In this document: positions 1-8,113 of the stretch, one piece after another | Numbering within the stretch: the first letter of the stretch is position 1 | Layout of the letters: the number at the start of each line of letters is the position of its first letter | Source: Limnephilus marmoratus | Lineage: Eukaryota; Arthropoda; Insecta; Trichoptera; Limnephilidae | Assembly (NCBI GenBank): GCA_917880885.1 | Contig: OU862918.1 | Location: 30,341,988-30,405,987 of the forward strand | Length of the DNA stretch: 64,000 nucleotides | Direction of reading: 5' to 3' | Notes under the pieces: model-generated | Seen by the model: only the letters and a program-made list of their open reading frames with translations | The model's database searches: none | Told to the model about the DNA's origin: nothing | Program-made: the position numbers and the translations under genes

Positions 1-357
1 AATTTATTCGTTTATTTACATACTGTTTATAGAGATTTAATTGTTGTATTTATTGAAATATTATTTATTCCTAAATAATGTTTAAAAAATAAAGTTATCT
101 CTTATTAGTTTGTCTCTATTATGGAAAATATTCAAAAACTACTGCACAAAAAAATAGTAATGCTACTTCTAGGGAGAATACTTCGAACAACGAAATTCAA
201 ATTGGCGGCAGTTGATCAGCTGTTTGCCGATCCTATAGTAACTTTTCAGGAGTCACACGATTCACCATACATACGGTGGTTTTCGGGGGATTTTGAAAAA
301 TTAAAACTCTGACAATTATTTTAACTATTAAAAGTAACTCAAAAAAATGCAGTTATT
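1..357. other. AT-rich non-coding stretch
   Basis: No recognisable gene, repeat or structured element. The one open frame here (121-312, plus, 63 codons) has no motif I know and is of a length expected by chance. Confidence 0.5.
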
Positions 358-360
358 TAA

Positions 361-531
361 GGGAACGTACCCATACTACGTGACACGTTTAGGGGGGGGG
401 GGGGTCTTCAAAATACCACGCTTGGTACAAATGAGCGGCGGTGTGCTTAGGTTTTTGGTCATCGGGGGGGGGGGGGGGGGGGGGGGGGGTAAAAATTGCA
501 AAAAGTTGGTCACGTAGTATGGGTACGTTCC
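361..531. mobile_element. G-tract MITE with 23-bp terminal inverted repeats
   Basis: A perfect 23-bp inverted repeat (GGAACGTACCCATACTACG..., 362-384, inverse at 509-531) encloses a non-coding interior with G runs of 13 (392-404) and 26 (464-489). TAA lies on both sides (358-360 and 532-534), which looks like a 3-bp target duplication. No coding capacity. A TWA-type duplication would fit PIF/Harbinger mobilisation, but the family is not proven. Related G-tract elements lie near 5,723-5,868 and 32,440-32,700. Confidence 0.7.
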
Positions 532-643
532 TAAAGTTAGAAGGTCATTTATTCATTAAAAAAAAATATTGACTTGAGTTCTCTATTGGCAAATCAAAAT
601 AGTTCAAGCAAATCAGGACTATCAATCAAATTGTCATTTTGGA

Positions 644-972
644 AGGCGGGATTGGATACCACCGCCACGGGAACCTTTATTGGATAACCAACACCTCTGC
701 CATAAGTCACCCCAAGTGGTTCGCTACGTTTGGTGATTTAGCAGGGGTGCACGGGTTCATGGGGTGAGGTTTTTCTAGGTCTTGGAGGCGGATGACCAGG
801 ACACACTGAACCCCAGATTCCCAACCACCCCTTAAACCCTTTTCCTTTCCAGAACTCTCCTTTCCTTCACCTAAAAAAACCTTCCACACAGCTTACCCAA
901 AGATGACATAGGCCCCGAGGAAAATTATTTTCCTCAGGGCCTCCTGTGTGGAGCTCATGTAAATTTTTTTTT
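644..972 (+). repeat. Tail-sharing interspersed repeat (TSR), copy a
   Basis: One copy of a roughly 450-bp repeat seen about ten times in the window. The 5' part reads GGATACCACCGCC, then GGATAACCAACACC, then GTGGTTCGCTACGTTTGGTG. The 3' end (881-953) folds as a two-tier hairpin: an outer stem CCACACAG/CTGTGTGG and an inner stem GAGGAAAAT/ATTTTCCTC, followed by ATGTAAA and a T run. There is no conserved reading frame. The same tail ends a LINE (44.4, 46.7 and 11.4 kb), so this looks like a SINE-like parasite of it. This copy has a large internal deletion. Confidence 0.7.
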
Positions 973-1109
973 AATAATTTAGGATAAAAATAACACTTCA
1001 GACTGCGTTTCAGAAAGACAAATATAGATTATATTTTTGAATGTAGCTATTACTTTGTGGTTATCCATTATAGAAAAATGAAATAATTCAACTTTGTATA
1101 AACCACTTA

Positions 1110-1160
1110 TTTGATGCGCAAATCCGACCGGTTTCGGAACAAACGTTCCTTCGTCAGGTA
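1110..1160 (-). ncRNA. Hammerhead ribozyme, inverted PLE end
   Basis: On the minus strand: CUGACGA (complement of 1,151-1,157), stem II GGAAC/GUUCC with loop GUUU, then GAAAC CGGUC. The 3-bp stem III has essentially no loop, and cleavage is expected after GUC (between 1,126 and 1,125). It is the mirror of the plus copy at 2,047-2,085, but its stem I is weaker because the 5' flank is foreign. PLEs are known to carry minimal type I hammerheads. Confidence 0.75.
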
Positions 1161-1174
1161 ATATAATATAATAT

Positions 1175-2008
1175 AGTAAAATCGGTAATTTTTTGAGAAA
1201 TACTAAAGATAAAGACCATAAATTGACTAATTCCGGAATACAAGGTGTCCGGAAACTCGTAGTACAAGCGGGAAACTGGAGAATCCACATCACATTTGGA
1301 GTCGATTTTGTGGTTTAACTTTTTTTGATTTGAGCTTTCGTTTTCGAGTAAATCGGGTCCGAAGTTGGAATATTTTAGGTTAAATTTGAAAAAAAATTTC
1401 ACTAGGGGGTTGATTTCAGCTGTGTAATGTCTTATAAAATGCAACGAAGGGTAAACCGGGCTCAAAAATTTTTTTAACCCTTTAGTTGCCGAAAAAATGG
1501 AAAAATAGAAAAAAAATAATATTAAAATCGAAATGCTTAGATCGAAAAAAGTAAGTTTTTTGGGTTCTCTACGTGATGTAGATTCACCAGTTTCTCGCTT
1601 GTACTACGAGTTTCCGGACACGTTGTATATAAACTCAAATGCAATGATTGTCCCTCATTTTATATTGGAAAAAACACTCGTTATTTTGAAATCAGAATCA
1701 AAGAACATTTAAGGTGTCTTAATAATAATAATTTTTCTGAGTTTGCTAACCATATCATTAAAAATAACCATAGTTTTGAAAAAAATACAGGGATAAATAT
1801 TCTTCATATTAATCATAAAGGAAAACGTTTAGATAACTTAGAAGCCTTGGAAATTAAAAAATCCCTTAAAAATAATGAATCTATTATCAACAAACAAAAA
1901 ATATTGTCATATAGCCCAATCATGGATTTGTTACCCACTCTACACTACACTAATACCTACCTACCCATTCTACATTATTATCTAGCAACAGCTCCACCCC
2001 TACCATAA
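1175..2008 (+). pseudogene. PLE GIY-YIG endonuclease domain, split by a MITE
   Basis: The frame is open from about 1,175 to 1,240, then resumes at 1,628 after the MITE and ends at TAA 2,006-2,008. The insertion falls inside the GIY motif: removing the MITE and one TA gives S-G-I-Y-K-L-K-C-N-D-C followed by F-Y-I-G-K. Downstream are the conserved R and an R-I-K-E-H motif. This is the GIY-YIG nuclease typical of Penelope-type elements, which nicks DNA to prime reverse transcription. Only the last ~150 residues remain and there is no RT, so it is non-functional. No start codon is expected because the copy is 5'-truncated. Confidence 0.8.
1241..1625. mobile_element. 385-bp MITE, copy 1 (TA target duplication)
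   Basis: The terminal inverted repeats are about 53 bp and nearly identical (left begins CAAGGTGTCCGGAAACTCG; right, reversed, CAACGTGTCCGGAAACTCG). TA flanks both sides (1,239-1,240 and 1,626-1,627), as for Tc1/mariner-type transposition. No transposase is encoded. A second copy of the same 385-bp length lies at 38,191-38,575. Homopolymer-rich interior. Confidence 0.85.
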
Positions 2009-2046
2009 TAAAACATTGTTCGAAACTGTCAAATTAGTATAAGCTT

Positions 2047-2085
2047 TCCCTGACGAAGGAACGTTTGTTCCGAAACCGGTCGGAT
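2047..2085 (+). ncRNA. Hammerhead ribozyme at PLE 3' end
   Basis: Stem I UCC (2,047-2,049) pairs with GGA (2,082-2,084). Core CUGACGA is 2,050-2,056. Stem II GGAAC/GUUCC (2,058-2,062 and 2,067-2,071) closes a GUUU loop. GAAA is 2,072-2,075. Stem III ACC/GGU precedes C2081, with cleavage expected between 2,081 and 2,082. All core nucleotides match the CUGANGA...GAAA consensus, so self-cleavage is plausible. Confidence 0.82.
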
Positions 2086-2136
2086 TTGCGCATCAAATAA
2101 GTGGTTTATACAAAGTTGAATTATTTCATTTTTCTA

Positions 2137-2437
2137 CAAATATAGATGATGAATATCTAAGAATGTATCATTATGTCAGTCTTAGGGACTGAGATGGATT
2201 GGTAGGTACTGCACAAATATTGCAGATTACTATCTACTCGTACATACAGGGTAGAGGTGAACTTCATGGACATTGTATATGGACACAAGTTGGGATGGAT
2301 GTAAAATCACGATGGAAAGAGCAGAATGGAAAACCGGAGGATTGGTTAAAATTGGCTTAAGACCGGAAGGGGTGGAAAATATTTGTGGTGTGTCAGGGAT
2401 TGATTGGTTATTCATTATTTTGGATTTTCTTTCTCAC
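2137..2437. other. Unassigned spacer downstream of protease exon
   Basis: No motif recognised. On the minus strand this would be the intron following the Asp exon; a Ser-195 exon with a GDSGG motif was looked for here and upstream to position 1 and not seen. Confidence 0.4.
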
Positions 2438-2684
2438 CGTTTTCCATCCAGCGACCCGTCCCACGACGCCGCCTTGTTGAGGTTCTCCAGATTGAGCAAA
2501 TCTAATAGGTCGCACGGTGACTCCATTGAATACGATGGGAGTTCTCAAAACTAACAAGGCAATATCATAATCTTTGAAGAAGTTATAGTAGTTGTCGTGC
2601 AAACGGATCCATTCTACGTTGATAAATTGACCCCCTTCGTTGGACAGTGCCGAGCCAACTCTGACATTGCACATCTCAGGAGAA
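2438..2684 (-). CDS. Trypsin-like serine protease, exon with catalytic Asp
   Basis: Minus-strand exon between a 3' splice site (TTTTTCACAG, ending opposite 2,685) and a 5' splice site (GTGAGA, starting opposite 2,437). It is 247 nt: one base finishing the codon split by the upstream intron plus 82 codons. The translation contains the S1-family catalytic Asp block K-D-Y-D-I-A-L-L, then the T-V-R-P-I motif and G-R-V-A-G-W, which precedes the usual G-[WR]-T segment. Chymotrypsin-fold proteases use this Asp in the His-Asp-Ser triad. The next exon, with the Ser, is not in the window. The exon looks intact. Probably a secreted digestive or haemolymph protease. Confidence 0.85.
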
Positions 2685-3207
2685 CTGTGAAAAAGTTAAT
2701 GTTAATATTTCGCATTTCCAATGTAAATAAATAAACATTAATATGTAAATATTAAACATTAATACATAAATTTATTAAACATTAATATGTAGATAAATAT
2801 ATATAAATATCGATATAAACATTAATAACTTTTTTTCCAAAAATTTTTTTTGAATAAAATACATGCATTTGAAGTATGTGTTACTTATTATTGACCAGGT
2901 TTCGATCGAAACCACCTTTGAGCAGAAGCTTAGCATAAGCCGATAAGCTCGGGAAACTTTGTATTTCATTCCTTCGTAGAATGATTGCTATTTCAACACT
3001 ATTTAATTAATTATTTTATTGAATACCCTATTTAATACCTGATTGGGATTATTGTGCAATCGAAAAAAAAGACTCAAACGGAACATTCGGCAACATAATT
3101 GTTCCATGTCTAATCAATCAATTTAAAAGGTAATATACTCGCTTTTACGGTCTGTTTTATTGTTATAATAAAGGAGAAAAACGGTCGAAAAATGTGGTTG
3201 CACTTAC
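2685..3207 (-). other. Protease intron (His exon to Asp exon)
   Basis: The 523-bp intron runs from GTAAGT (opposite 3,207-3,202) to CACAG (opposite 2,689-2,685). It is AT-rich, with repeated AACATTAATA/TAAATATTA words between 2,690 and 2,830. No other feature seen. Confidence 0.75.
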
Positions 3208-3367
3208 GTCATGTTAAGAATACAGTGACCAGCAGTCACCACCACCTTCTCACTGATGATGGTGACTGTACATATTAAATTTCCCCAGATGTAGAAAGCA
3301 CCCAGATATGGGAACTCGGCAATAGTAGCTTCTCCACCAATTATCTTCGACGAAGGAAGAGCAGTAA
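3208..3367 (-). CDS. Trypsin-like serine protease, exon with activation site and catalytic His
   Basis: Minus-strand exon of 160 nt between TTTTCAG (opposite 3,368 and above) and GTAAGT (opposite 3,207). The translation has a short propeptide ending S-S-K, the zymogen activation site I-I-G-G-E followed by A-E-F-P-Y, and the catalytic His motif V-T-A-G-H-C. The basic K before IIGG suits activation by a trypsin-like enzyme. The exon starts with two bases of a codon, fitting the signal-peptide exon at 15,908-15,953 (one base left over), and ends with two bases, fitting the Asp exon. It appears intact. Confidence 0.88.
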
Positions 3368-3394
3368 CTGAAAATTAACGAGTTTAATTAGACC

Positions 3395-3510
3395 CTTTGG
3401 ATAAGCGATTGATGAGGAAATTAACGGCTTGCGTTGTCGAGGGATAAGGCTCTCGATTAGCAATTCGAAGGTCTCGGATTCAAAACCCTTCAGGCGCAAA
3501 TAAATTTTAT
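3395..3510 (+). repeat. tRNA-derived SINE-like fragment
   Basis: A tRNA-like segment with a B-box-like GGATTCAAAACC near 3,476-3,490, preceded by a degenerate A-box region (GTCGAGGGATAAGG) and followed by GCAAATAAATTTTATTTG and T-rich DNA. It lies in the protease first intron, near the splice acceptor. Degenerate; it could instead be a decayed tRNA pseudogene. Confidence 0.4.
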
Positions 3511-3829
3511 TTGATTTTTTTTATTATTTTTTGTATTATTTCCAACAAAAACACAATTTATATAAATATGTAATTTAGACAATTTATCGGTAGTCCCGCG
3601 AAGCTGCCACATGGCTGCTTCTCTGCAGATTCTACCTCAATATACACTCGTTCATATTAGAAGTAAAAAAATAAATAAATATCAAAAATTGTAAAGCAAA
3701 TGCAAACACTGACCAAATCCTGAAAAACTGATTCGATACAAATCTACTTTTAATTTTACAATTGATGCAGATAGAAAAAAAAACAGTTAATATTCTCAAT
3801 AAATATGTTTAGAACTTACTCCAACATTG

Positions 3830-4015
3830 ATATACATACAAAAAATGTGACAAGGATCTCTGTAAAAACTCATGTACCAAATTAAATCATGCAACTGAAA
3901 TAAGGAACCTCGGTGTAACTGTAGATGCAGATCAACATATGAAATGGAACAGACACATATGCGCTTTAGGAAATATATCCGTATATTTATCAGATTGATA
4001 ACACAGGCCAACAAT
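3830..4015 (+). pseudogene. LINE reverse transcriptase fragment
   Basis: A plus-strand frame reads I-R-N-L-G-V-T-V-D-A-D followed by M-K-W-N-R-H-I, the LGV-D-W-HI motif found C-terminal to the RT palm in many non-LTR retrotransposons. Only about 55 codons are recognisable. The clade cannot be set from so little. Confidence 0.55.
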
Positions 4016-4155
4016 GAAAAAAACATTTTTTGATAATTTTTACTAATTTCTGTGTAATTTGGTATATTGATTACGAAAAAGATAATAAAAAAATCGTTTC
4101 ACCCACCAATTTTTCACATTTCACTACTTAGTCAAAATAATTTTTATATATCTAG

Positions 4156-4380
4156 GATGCTGTGTGGGGATTTAAAAACTGTCTCCATTTAGTTTTTATT
4201 TTTACATGAGTTCCACACAGTAAGGGGGCCCTGAGGAAAATAATTTCTCTCAGGTCCTACGTCACGAGGGTTTTTTTAAGGAAAAGAAGGAGAAGAGAAT
4301 TCTGGGAAGGAAAAGGGTTTAAGGGGATCGGTGTGTCCTGGTCATCCACCTCCAAGACTTAACCTCACCCCATTAATTTG
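4156..4380 (-). repeat. TSR copy b, internally deleted
   Basis: Minus-strand copy of the tail-sharing repeat. The double hairpin tail lies at 4,200-4,260 and the body fragment (complement of GGTGTGTCCTGGTCATCC and of the GGGGTGAGGTT block) at 4,335-4,378. Confidence 0.6.
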
Positions 4381-4495
4381 TGTTATTTCACAATTAATTA
4401 ATTTTTTTAAAAATGTATATTTGCGGCACGTTCCCGAGTAGAAGATGATACTTAGTATCGCCCTTTTATAAGACCGCTTTCAGAATTTAAACGTT

Positions 4496-4655
4496 TGAAA
4501 TGGCTTAAGCCGTATTTGGTGACCAGATCTGAATAGCCCGGTACTTCCCACATCTTCTTCCCTCCCTACTTCCTTCCCCAATTGAGGATACCGTAGACTC
4601 GCTGGCTCCAGACTGGCGCTGTTGGAACTCTTGTGTGGTATTCATATAAAAGGGG
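4496..4655 (+). repeat. Second dispersed repeat family, copy 1
   Basis: Shares words with 45,925-46,010 and 52,550-52,725: ATGGCTTAAGCC-like start, GGTACTTCCC-CATCTTC, a GGGATGCCATAGTCTCACTGG-like block, and CTTGTGTGGTATTCACATAAA-like end. No coding capacity seen. Class unknown. Confidence 0.5.
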
Positions 4656-4659
4656 ATTG

Positions 4660-5705
4660 AAACAAAACAGGTTATTGGAAATTAAGTAAATGGTGGGAAA
4701 GGCCACATACATAACTCTATTTCTGTGAACACTTTCTTGTTTCATTCATATTCTATTAAATTGAGCTATTATTAGTTCTCGTTATTTCCAATAGGCCGCG
4801 TGCATGGATTTCATAGTGACTTGGAAAAAATCGTATGGATTGATTTTTCTAATAGGATTTCGAAAAATTATAGGAAATTATAGTTTTTTAAATTTTTTTT
4901 AAATTTATAAATCCCTTTGTTGGGCTCCTGGCGTCACTAAATGAAAATGTTCCGTCTCCGATAATATTCAATAAATTTTGTAAAATTGCACACTGATTTT
5001 TTTTTATATGGCAACACTTTGATTTCCGGCGATATTTTGAATTTGACATTTAAAAATTCACTAGTCTTATTGTTTGTATTCTGCGAACTTATTGTTTGGT
5101 TTGACGTTTTGACAGATGTTACGAATGCAACATCGTACATATTACGCCTTCTGTAGCTGTCTTAGAAGCGTAATGGTAATGGTGCGGATTATAACAATTT
5201 TATAAACATTTTTTATTTTAATATTATTATAATTATAGTTTACAAGTACAAGTTTATTACATTGGATTTAGTCATATATAGACGTTGATTATAATTATTA
5301 ATGATAAATAAGGATGGATCAAGGAAAAAAGTATTTAAGAGATGTAATATTTTTGGTAGATATGCTTCGTTATTCTCCTGTCCCATCCGTGTGGAATACT
5401 TCGGTTTTTTTTTAAATAATTTTCGGCTGTGTAATTATTGTTTTTTCGCACCCATAAAATTATGTCTTTCCGGTTTATAAAAAATGGTCCGATTTTTCGG
5501 AATGAATAGCAAGATTTTCAAAAATGCGATTAAAAAATGGAATGTCTTAAAATATTTAAAATAACATTAAAAAAATGTGATGCAAGTGGCCAATAGCGCT
5601 TCACACCGGCATTACTTCATCCGTCGATCCCATAGATTTTCAAAAATTTTCTGACACCTTGAGAATATTTTTATTTCTGGCACCCCCTAACTCGTGAATC
5701 GGAAA
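4660..5705. other. AT-rich intronic stretch
   Basis: No gene, tRNA-like box or inverted repeat recognised. It lies within the first intron of the protease gene. Confidence 0.5.
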
Positions 5706-5722
5706 CAGCAATTGACCACAAC

Positions 5723-5868
5723 GGGGGACGGGGGCGTAACGGGATACCACGACAGGGTTACATTTGCCACAACGGAGGGGGCGTAACGGGATACCACGAC
5801 AGGGTTACATTTGCCACAACGGAGGGGGCGTAACGAGATACCACGACGAAGGGGGCGTAATGGAAACA
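5723..5868 (+). repeat. 47-bp G-rich tandem repeat, about 2.5 units
   Basis: GGGGGCGTAACGGGATACC blocks begin at 5,730, 5,777 and 5,824, exactly 47 bp apart, joined by ACGACAGGGTTACATTTGCC. The third unit is truncated and followed by another G run at about 5,853. The GGGATACCACG word recurs as GGGATATCACG in the G-tract element near 32,500. Confidence 0.75.
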
Positions 5869-6229
5869 TTTTTTAAAAAATACTATTTCATGACTAAAAT
5901 TTACTGCGACAGTTTCAAATTATTAACTTTTTTGGTTTCTTATAAAACTATTCACAAAATAAATAAAATCCCCTTTGAGCTGAAAATCGTGACCTCTAAA
6001 CTACGTTCGCCAAGCGATTTTTATTCCTATTACCTGAATACCTACTAAGATGTACAAGGCAAGCTAAGCATACATATATTTTTGGCCTGTGAAGGGAAAT
6101 ATGGGTCAAATTAAAAACATAAAGGTAGAAGGACAATAAATTATTGGTTCTCAGCAAATTAAATATTTCAAAAACATTTTCGTTATTTGTTTTTGGGGTG
6201 TTATGCCGTGTTGCGCTACCTCCTTCTTT

Positions 6230-6270
6230 AGCCAACGTTTCGGACATCGTTGCAGTGTCCATCATCAGGG
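6230..6270 (-). ncRNA. Hammerhead ribozyme, left arm of hairpin
   Basis: Minus strand: CUGAUGA (complement of 6,262-6,268), stem II GGACA/UGUCC, GAAA, then C-G-U-U with cleavage expected before GGC (between 6,234 and 6,233). Mirror image of the right-arm ribozyme. Confidence 0.78.
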
Positions 6271-6319
6271 CAGATCCGGCAAATCCGGTAGATGTGTTTC
6301 TACCGGATCTGCCGGATCT

Positions 6320-6361
6320 GCCCTGATGATGGACACTGCAACGATGTCCGAAACGTTGGCT
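6320..6361 (+). ncRNA. Hammerhead ribozyme, right arm of hairpin
   Basis: Stem I GCC (6,320-6,322) pairs with GGC (6,358-6,360). Core CUGAUGA is 6,323-6,329. Stem II GGACA/UGUCC (6,331-6,335 and 6,345-6,349) has a 9-nt loop. GAAA is 6,350-6,353. A 2-bp stem III (AC/GU) leads to U6357, the expected cleavage position. Full consensus match. Confidence 0.82.
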
Positions 6362-6602
6362 AAAGAAGGAGGTAGCGCAACACGGCATAACACGCCAAAA
6401 ACAAATAACGAAAATGCTTTTGGCCGTGAAAATCTTAAAACTAATCATTTCGAAAACAGTTCTGTTCAACAAAAAACATCGAATCAAAAATAAATTCATT
6501 CATTTCGATTATCGCAAAAATATATTTTTTAACGTTAAGTATATAATGTTTGGATAAGTGATAATATTGGTACCCAGTTGGCATTTAATTATCAAATATG
6601 TT

Positions 6603-7086
6603 TGTAGCAACCACGCATTGTTGCTACGTCACGATATTTCCAGAGGCGTCGCCGGTGTTCAATTGTATGCGAGCGAAATTACTAGAGAAATAGTTCTGCC
6701 ACCTAAGCGAAAGAGCTAGAACGTACGGCTGTACCGTTCAAGTGCCCGCAGAAGGTTCGGGTGATATCTCGCCTTTACGTGAATTCACCCGGCGTTACCT
6801 ACCGTCATTGAATCTACTTGCCGGGCCGGCAGAGTATAAAAGCAAGTGCGAGCCGCATACGGCTCAGTCTTAAGTCTAGTATTCATTCAACTTACCACGG
6901 AGCAGTTGCCTCGTCTATCCGCGATCAACCTTGACCCAGTGTGTACTATTGATATCGTAAAATTGTACGCTAACCGTTTATTGTGCTCACGTATTATAAT
7001 TATTGTGTGGACTCATTAAAGGCTATTATTACACGCAAACTCGTTTCCTTCATTCAATCATCAGCCACGACACTTGAGTACCCACA
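6603..7086 (+). repeat. 5' LTR
   Basis: 484 bp, TG...CA. Compared with the 3' LTR it lacks 26 bp after GCTACGTCACG and has a few substitutions (for example GCATTG versus GCACTG). It contains a TATA box, an initiator and an ATTAAA polyadenylation-like signal (about 7,015). Confidence 0.9.
6835..6870 (+). promoter_or_regulatory. LTR core promoter: TATA box plus TCAGT initiator
   Basis: TATAAAA at 6,835-6,841 and TCAGTCT at 6,864-6,870, about 29 bp apart, matching the arthropod Inr consensus. The same module is in the 3' LTR (14,261-14,267 and 14,290-14,296). Confidence 0.75.
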
Positions 7087-7087
7087 T

Positions 7088-7105
7088 TGGTGACACCAAC
7101 GTTCA
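7088..7105 (+). other. Primer-binding site
   Basis: TGGTGACACCAACGTTCA starts one base after the 5' LTR. It resembles the tRNA-Trp-type primer site used by CsRn1-clade elements, with a few mismatches. The tRNA assignment is from memory of the family, not from a search. Confidence 0.5.
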
Positions 7106-7156
7106 CATTAGTGACCACGAAGTTTACATTTGTGAATCCGACAGTGAACACGACGC

Positions 7157-8113
7157 GTGCAAGTACGTCTACCGCGAGCACGTCGCGCACGAAATAAACT
7201 CTTCGGTGATAAATTTCGCGCACCAATCATCATCACGTCTCTTGTGAGCGGAACATCTGAGGACAGCCAGCAACCAATAACCAGCAACAAGCAACCAACG
7301 ACAAGTAACCAGCAACCCAACATCAGGAATCCACCGCCTGAGGTCAACCGAGTGGCAGTACGCATTCCGCCTTTTTGCCCTAATGACCCAGAATTATGGT
7401 TCGCTATGGTGGAGCGCAGCTTCGAGGCAGCAGGAGTGACCGTGGATGCCACAAAATTTGGTTTCATTCTCGGAGCCTTGGATCCCGCCCACGCCCAAGA
7501 AGTCCGGGACATCATTGTGAAGCCCCCTGAGGTCGGTGCATATGCACTATTAAAATACGAATTAACCAGACGCCTCAGCTCCACGCAGGAGCAGAAGACA
7601 AGGAGACTTCTGGAACATGAAGAGATCGGAGACCGTAAGCCCTCCCAATTCTTGAGACACCTGCGCACCCTCGCTGGCAGCGATGAGGTTTTGAGAACCC
7701 TATGGATGGGTCGTCTTCCTAGAAGTATGCAGGTGGTCCTGGCTACGCAGCAGGATACTCCGCTTGACAAGGTGGCCAGCCTGGCAGACGCCATAGCAGA
7801 CTACGCTGGTAGACCGGCAGTTAACTCAGTGGCTGTTCCATCGTCCGAAGACTCATTGGTTACACAGATGGAGCGGTTAATGCAGCCTCTCCAACAAGAG
7901 CTCGCTACCTTGAGGCGTGAAGTTTCGACACTACGCTCTGGCCAGCGTAGAAGGAGCGCCACACCGCATCGTTGGAGCAATCGTTCCCGCAGTCGGTCCA
8001 GAGGTCGTCAGCCCGAGGGCACATGCTGGTACCACTGGAAGTATGGGACGAAGGCAAGCAAGTGCACCAAACCCTGCAACTTCCAACAGGAAAACGCGCG
8101 GGGCCCAAACTGA
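7157..8113 (+). CDS. gag: Gag polyprotein of the gypsy element
   Basis: The open frame is 318 codons. A Q/N/S-rich leader is followed at about residue 65 by the capsid-like core ([14 protein letters not shown]) typical of insect CsRn1-type Gag, then an R/S-rich stretch and a C-W-Y-H...C...C zinc-knuckle-like motif near residue 290. Gag assembles the particle and binds the RNA. The first codon of this frame is GTG, and the first in-frame ATG is 7,406, already inside the conserved core, so the normal start is lost or non-AUG. The end overlaps pol, which lies in the -1 frame. Confidence 0.8.
   Translation: MQVRLPRARRARNKLFGDKFRAPIIITSLVSGTSEDSQQPITSNKQPTTSNQQPNIRNPPPEVNRVAVRIPPFCPNDPELWFAMVERSFEAAGVTVDATKFGFILGALDPAHAQEVRDIIVKPPEVGAYALLKYELTRRLSSTQEQKTRRLLEHEEIGDRKPSQFLRHLRTLAGSDEVLRTLWMGRLPRSMQVVLATQQDTPLDKVASLADAIADYAGRPAVNSVAVPSSEDSLVTQMERLMQPLQQELATLRREVSTLRSGQRRRSATPHRWSNRSRSRSRGRQPEGTCWYHWKYGTKASKCTKPCNFQQENARGPN

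Larger units (their letters stand above)
1074..2136 (+). mobile_element. Penelope-like element (family 1), 5'-truncated, inverted end at its 5' side
   Basis: The body is the C-terminal GIY-YIG part of a PLE protein followed by a hammerhead-bearing 3' end (2,047 to about 2,136). About 85 bp of the same 3' end occurs inverted at 1,074-1,158, fused to the truncated coding region at about 1,160. A 385-bp MITE (1,241-1,625) sits inside. A 5'-truncated body preceded by an inverted piece of the terminal repeat is a known PLE arrangement. The reverse transcriptase part is missing. Confidence 0.75.
6170..6425. mobile_element. Inverted hammerhead dimer: solo PLE terminal hairpin
   Basis: A near-perfect inverted repeat with arms of about 120 bp (left about 6,170-6,291, right about 6,302-6,425) around a loop of about 10 bp (6,292-6,301). 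Each arm carries one hammerhead ribozyme, transcribed away from the centre. No protein fragment lies between the arms. The right-arm sequence matches the end of the decayed PLE at 55.2-55.9 kb (shared ACCAAAAACAAAT-type tail and TTTTGGCCGTGAA), so it is probably the terminal repeat of that family. Confidence 0.75.

Noticed and set aside
121..312. 63-codon plus-strand open frame
   Set aside because: No domain, no neighbouring exon signals, and a length expected by chance in AT-rich DNA.
1..2437. Missing Ser-195 exon of the protease
   Set aside because: I looked for a GDSGG-type block on the minus strand and found none; it probably lies outside the window.
7108..7794. 228-codon minus frame across gag
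   Set aside because: Antisense shadow of the GC-richer gag region; no motif, and gag itself reads well on the plus strand.
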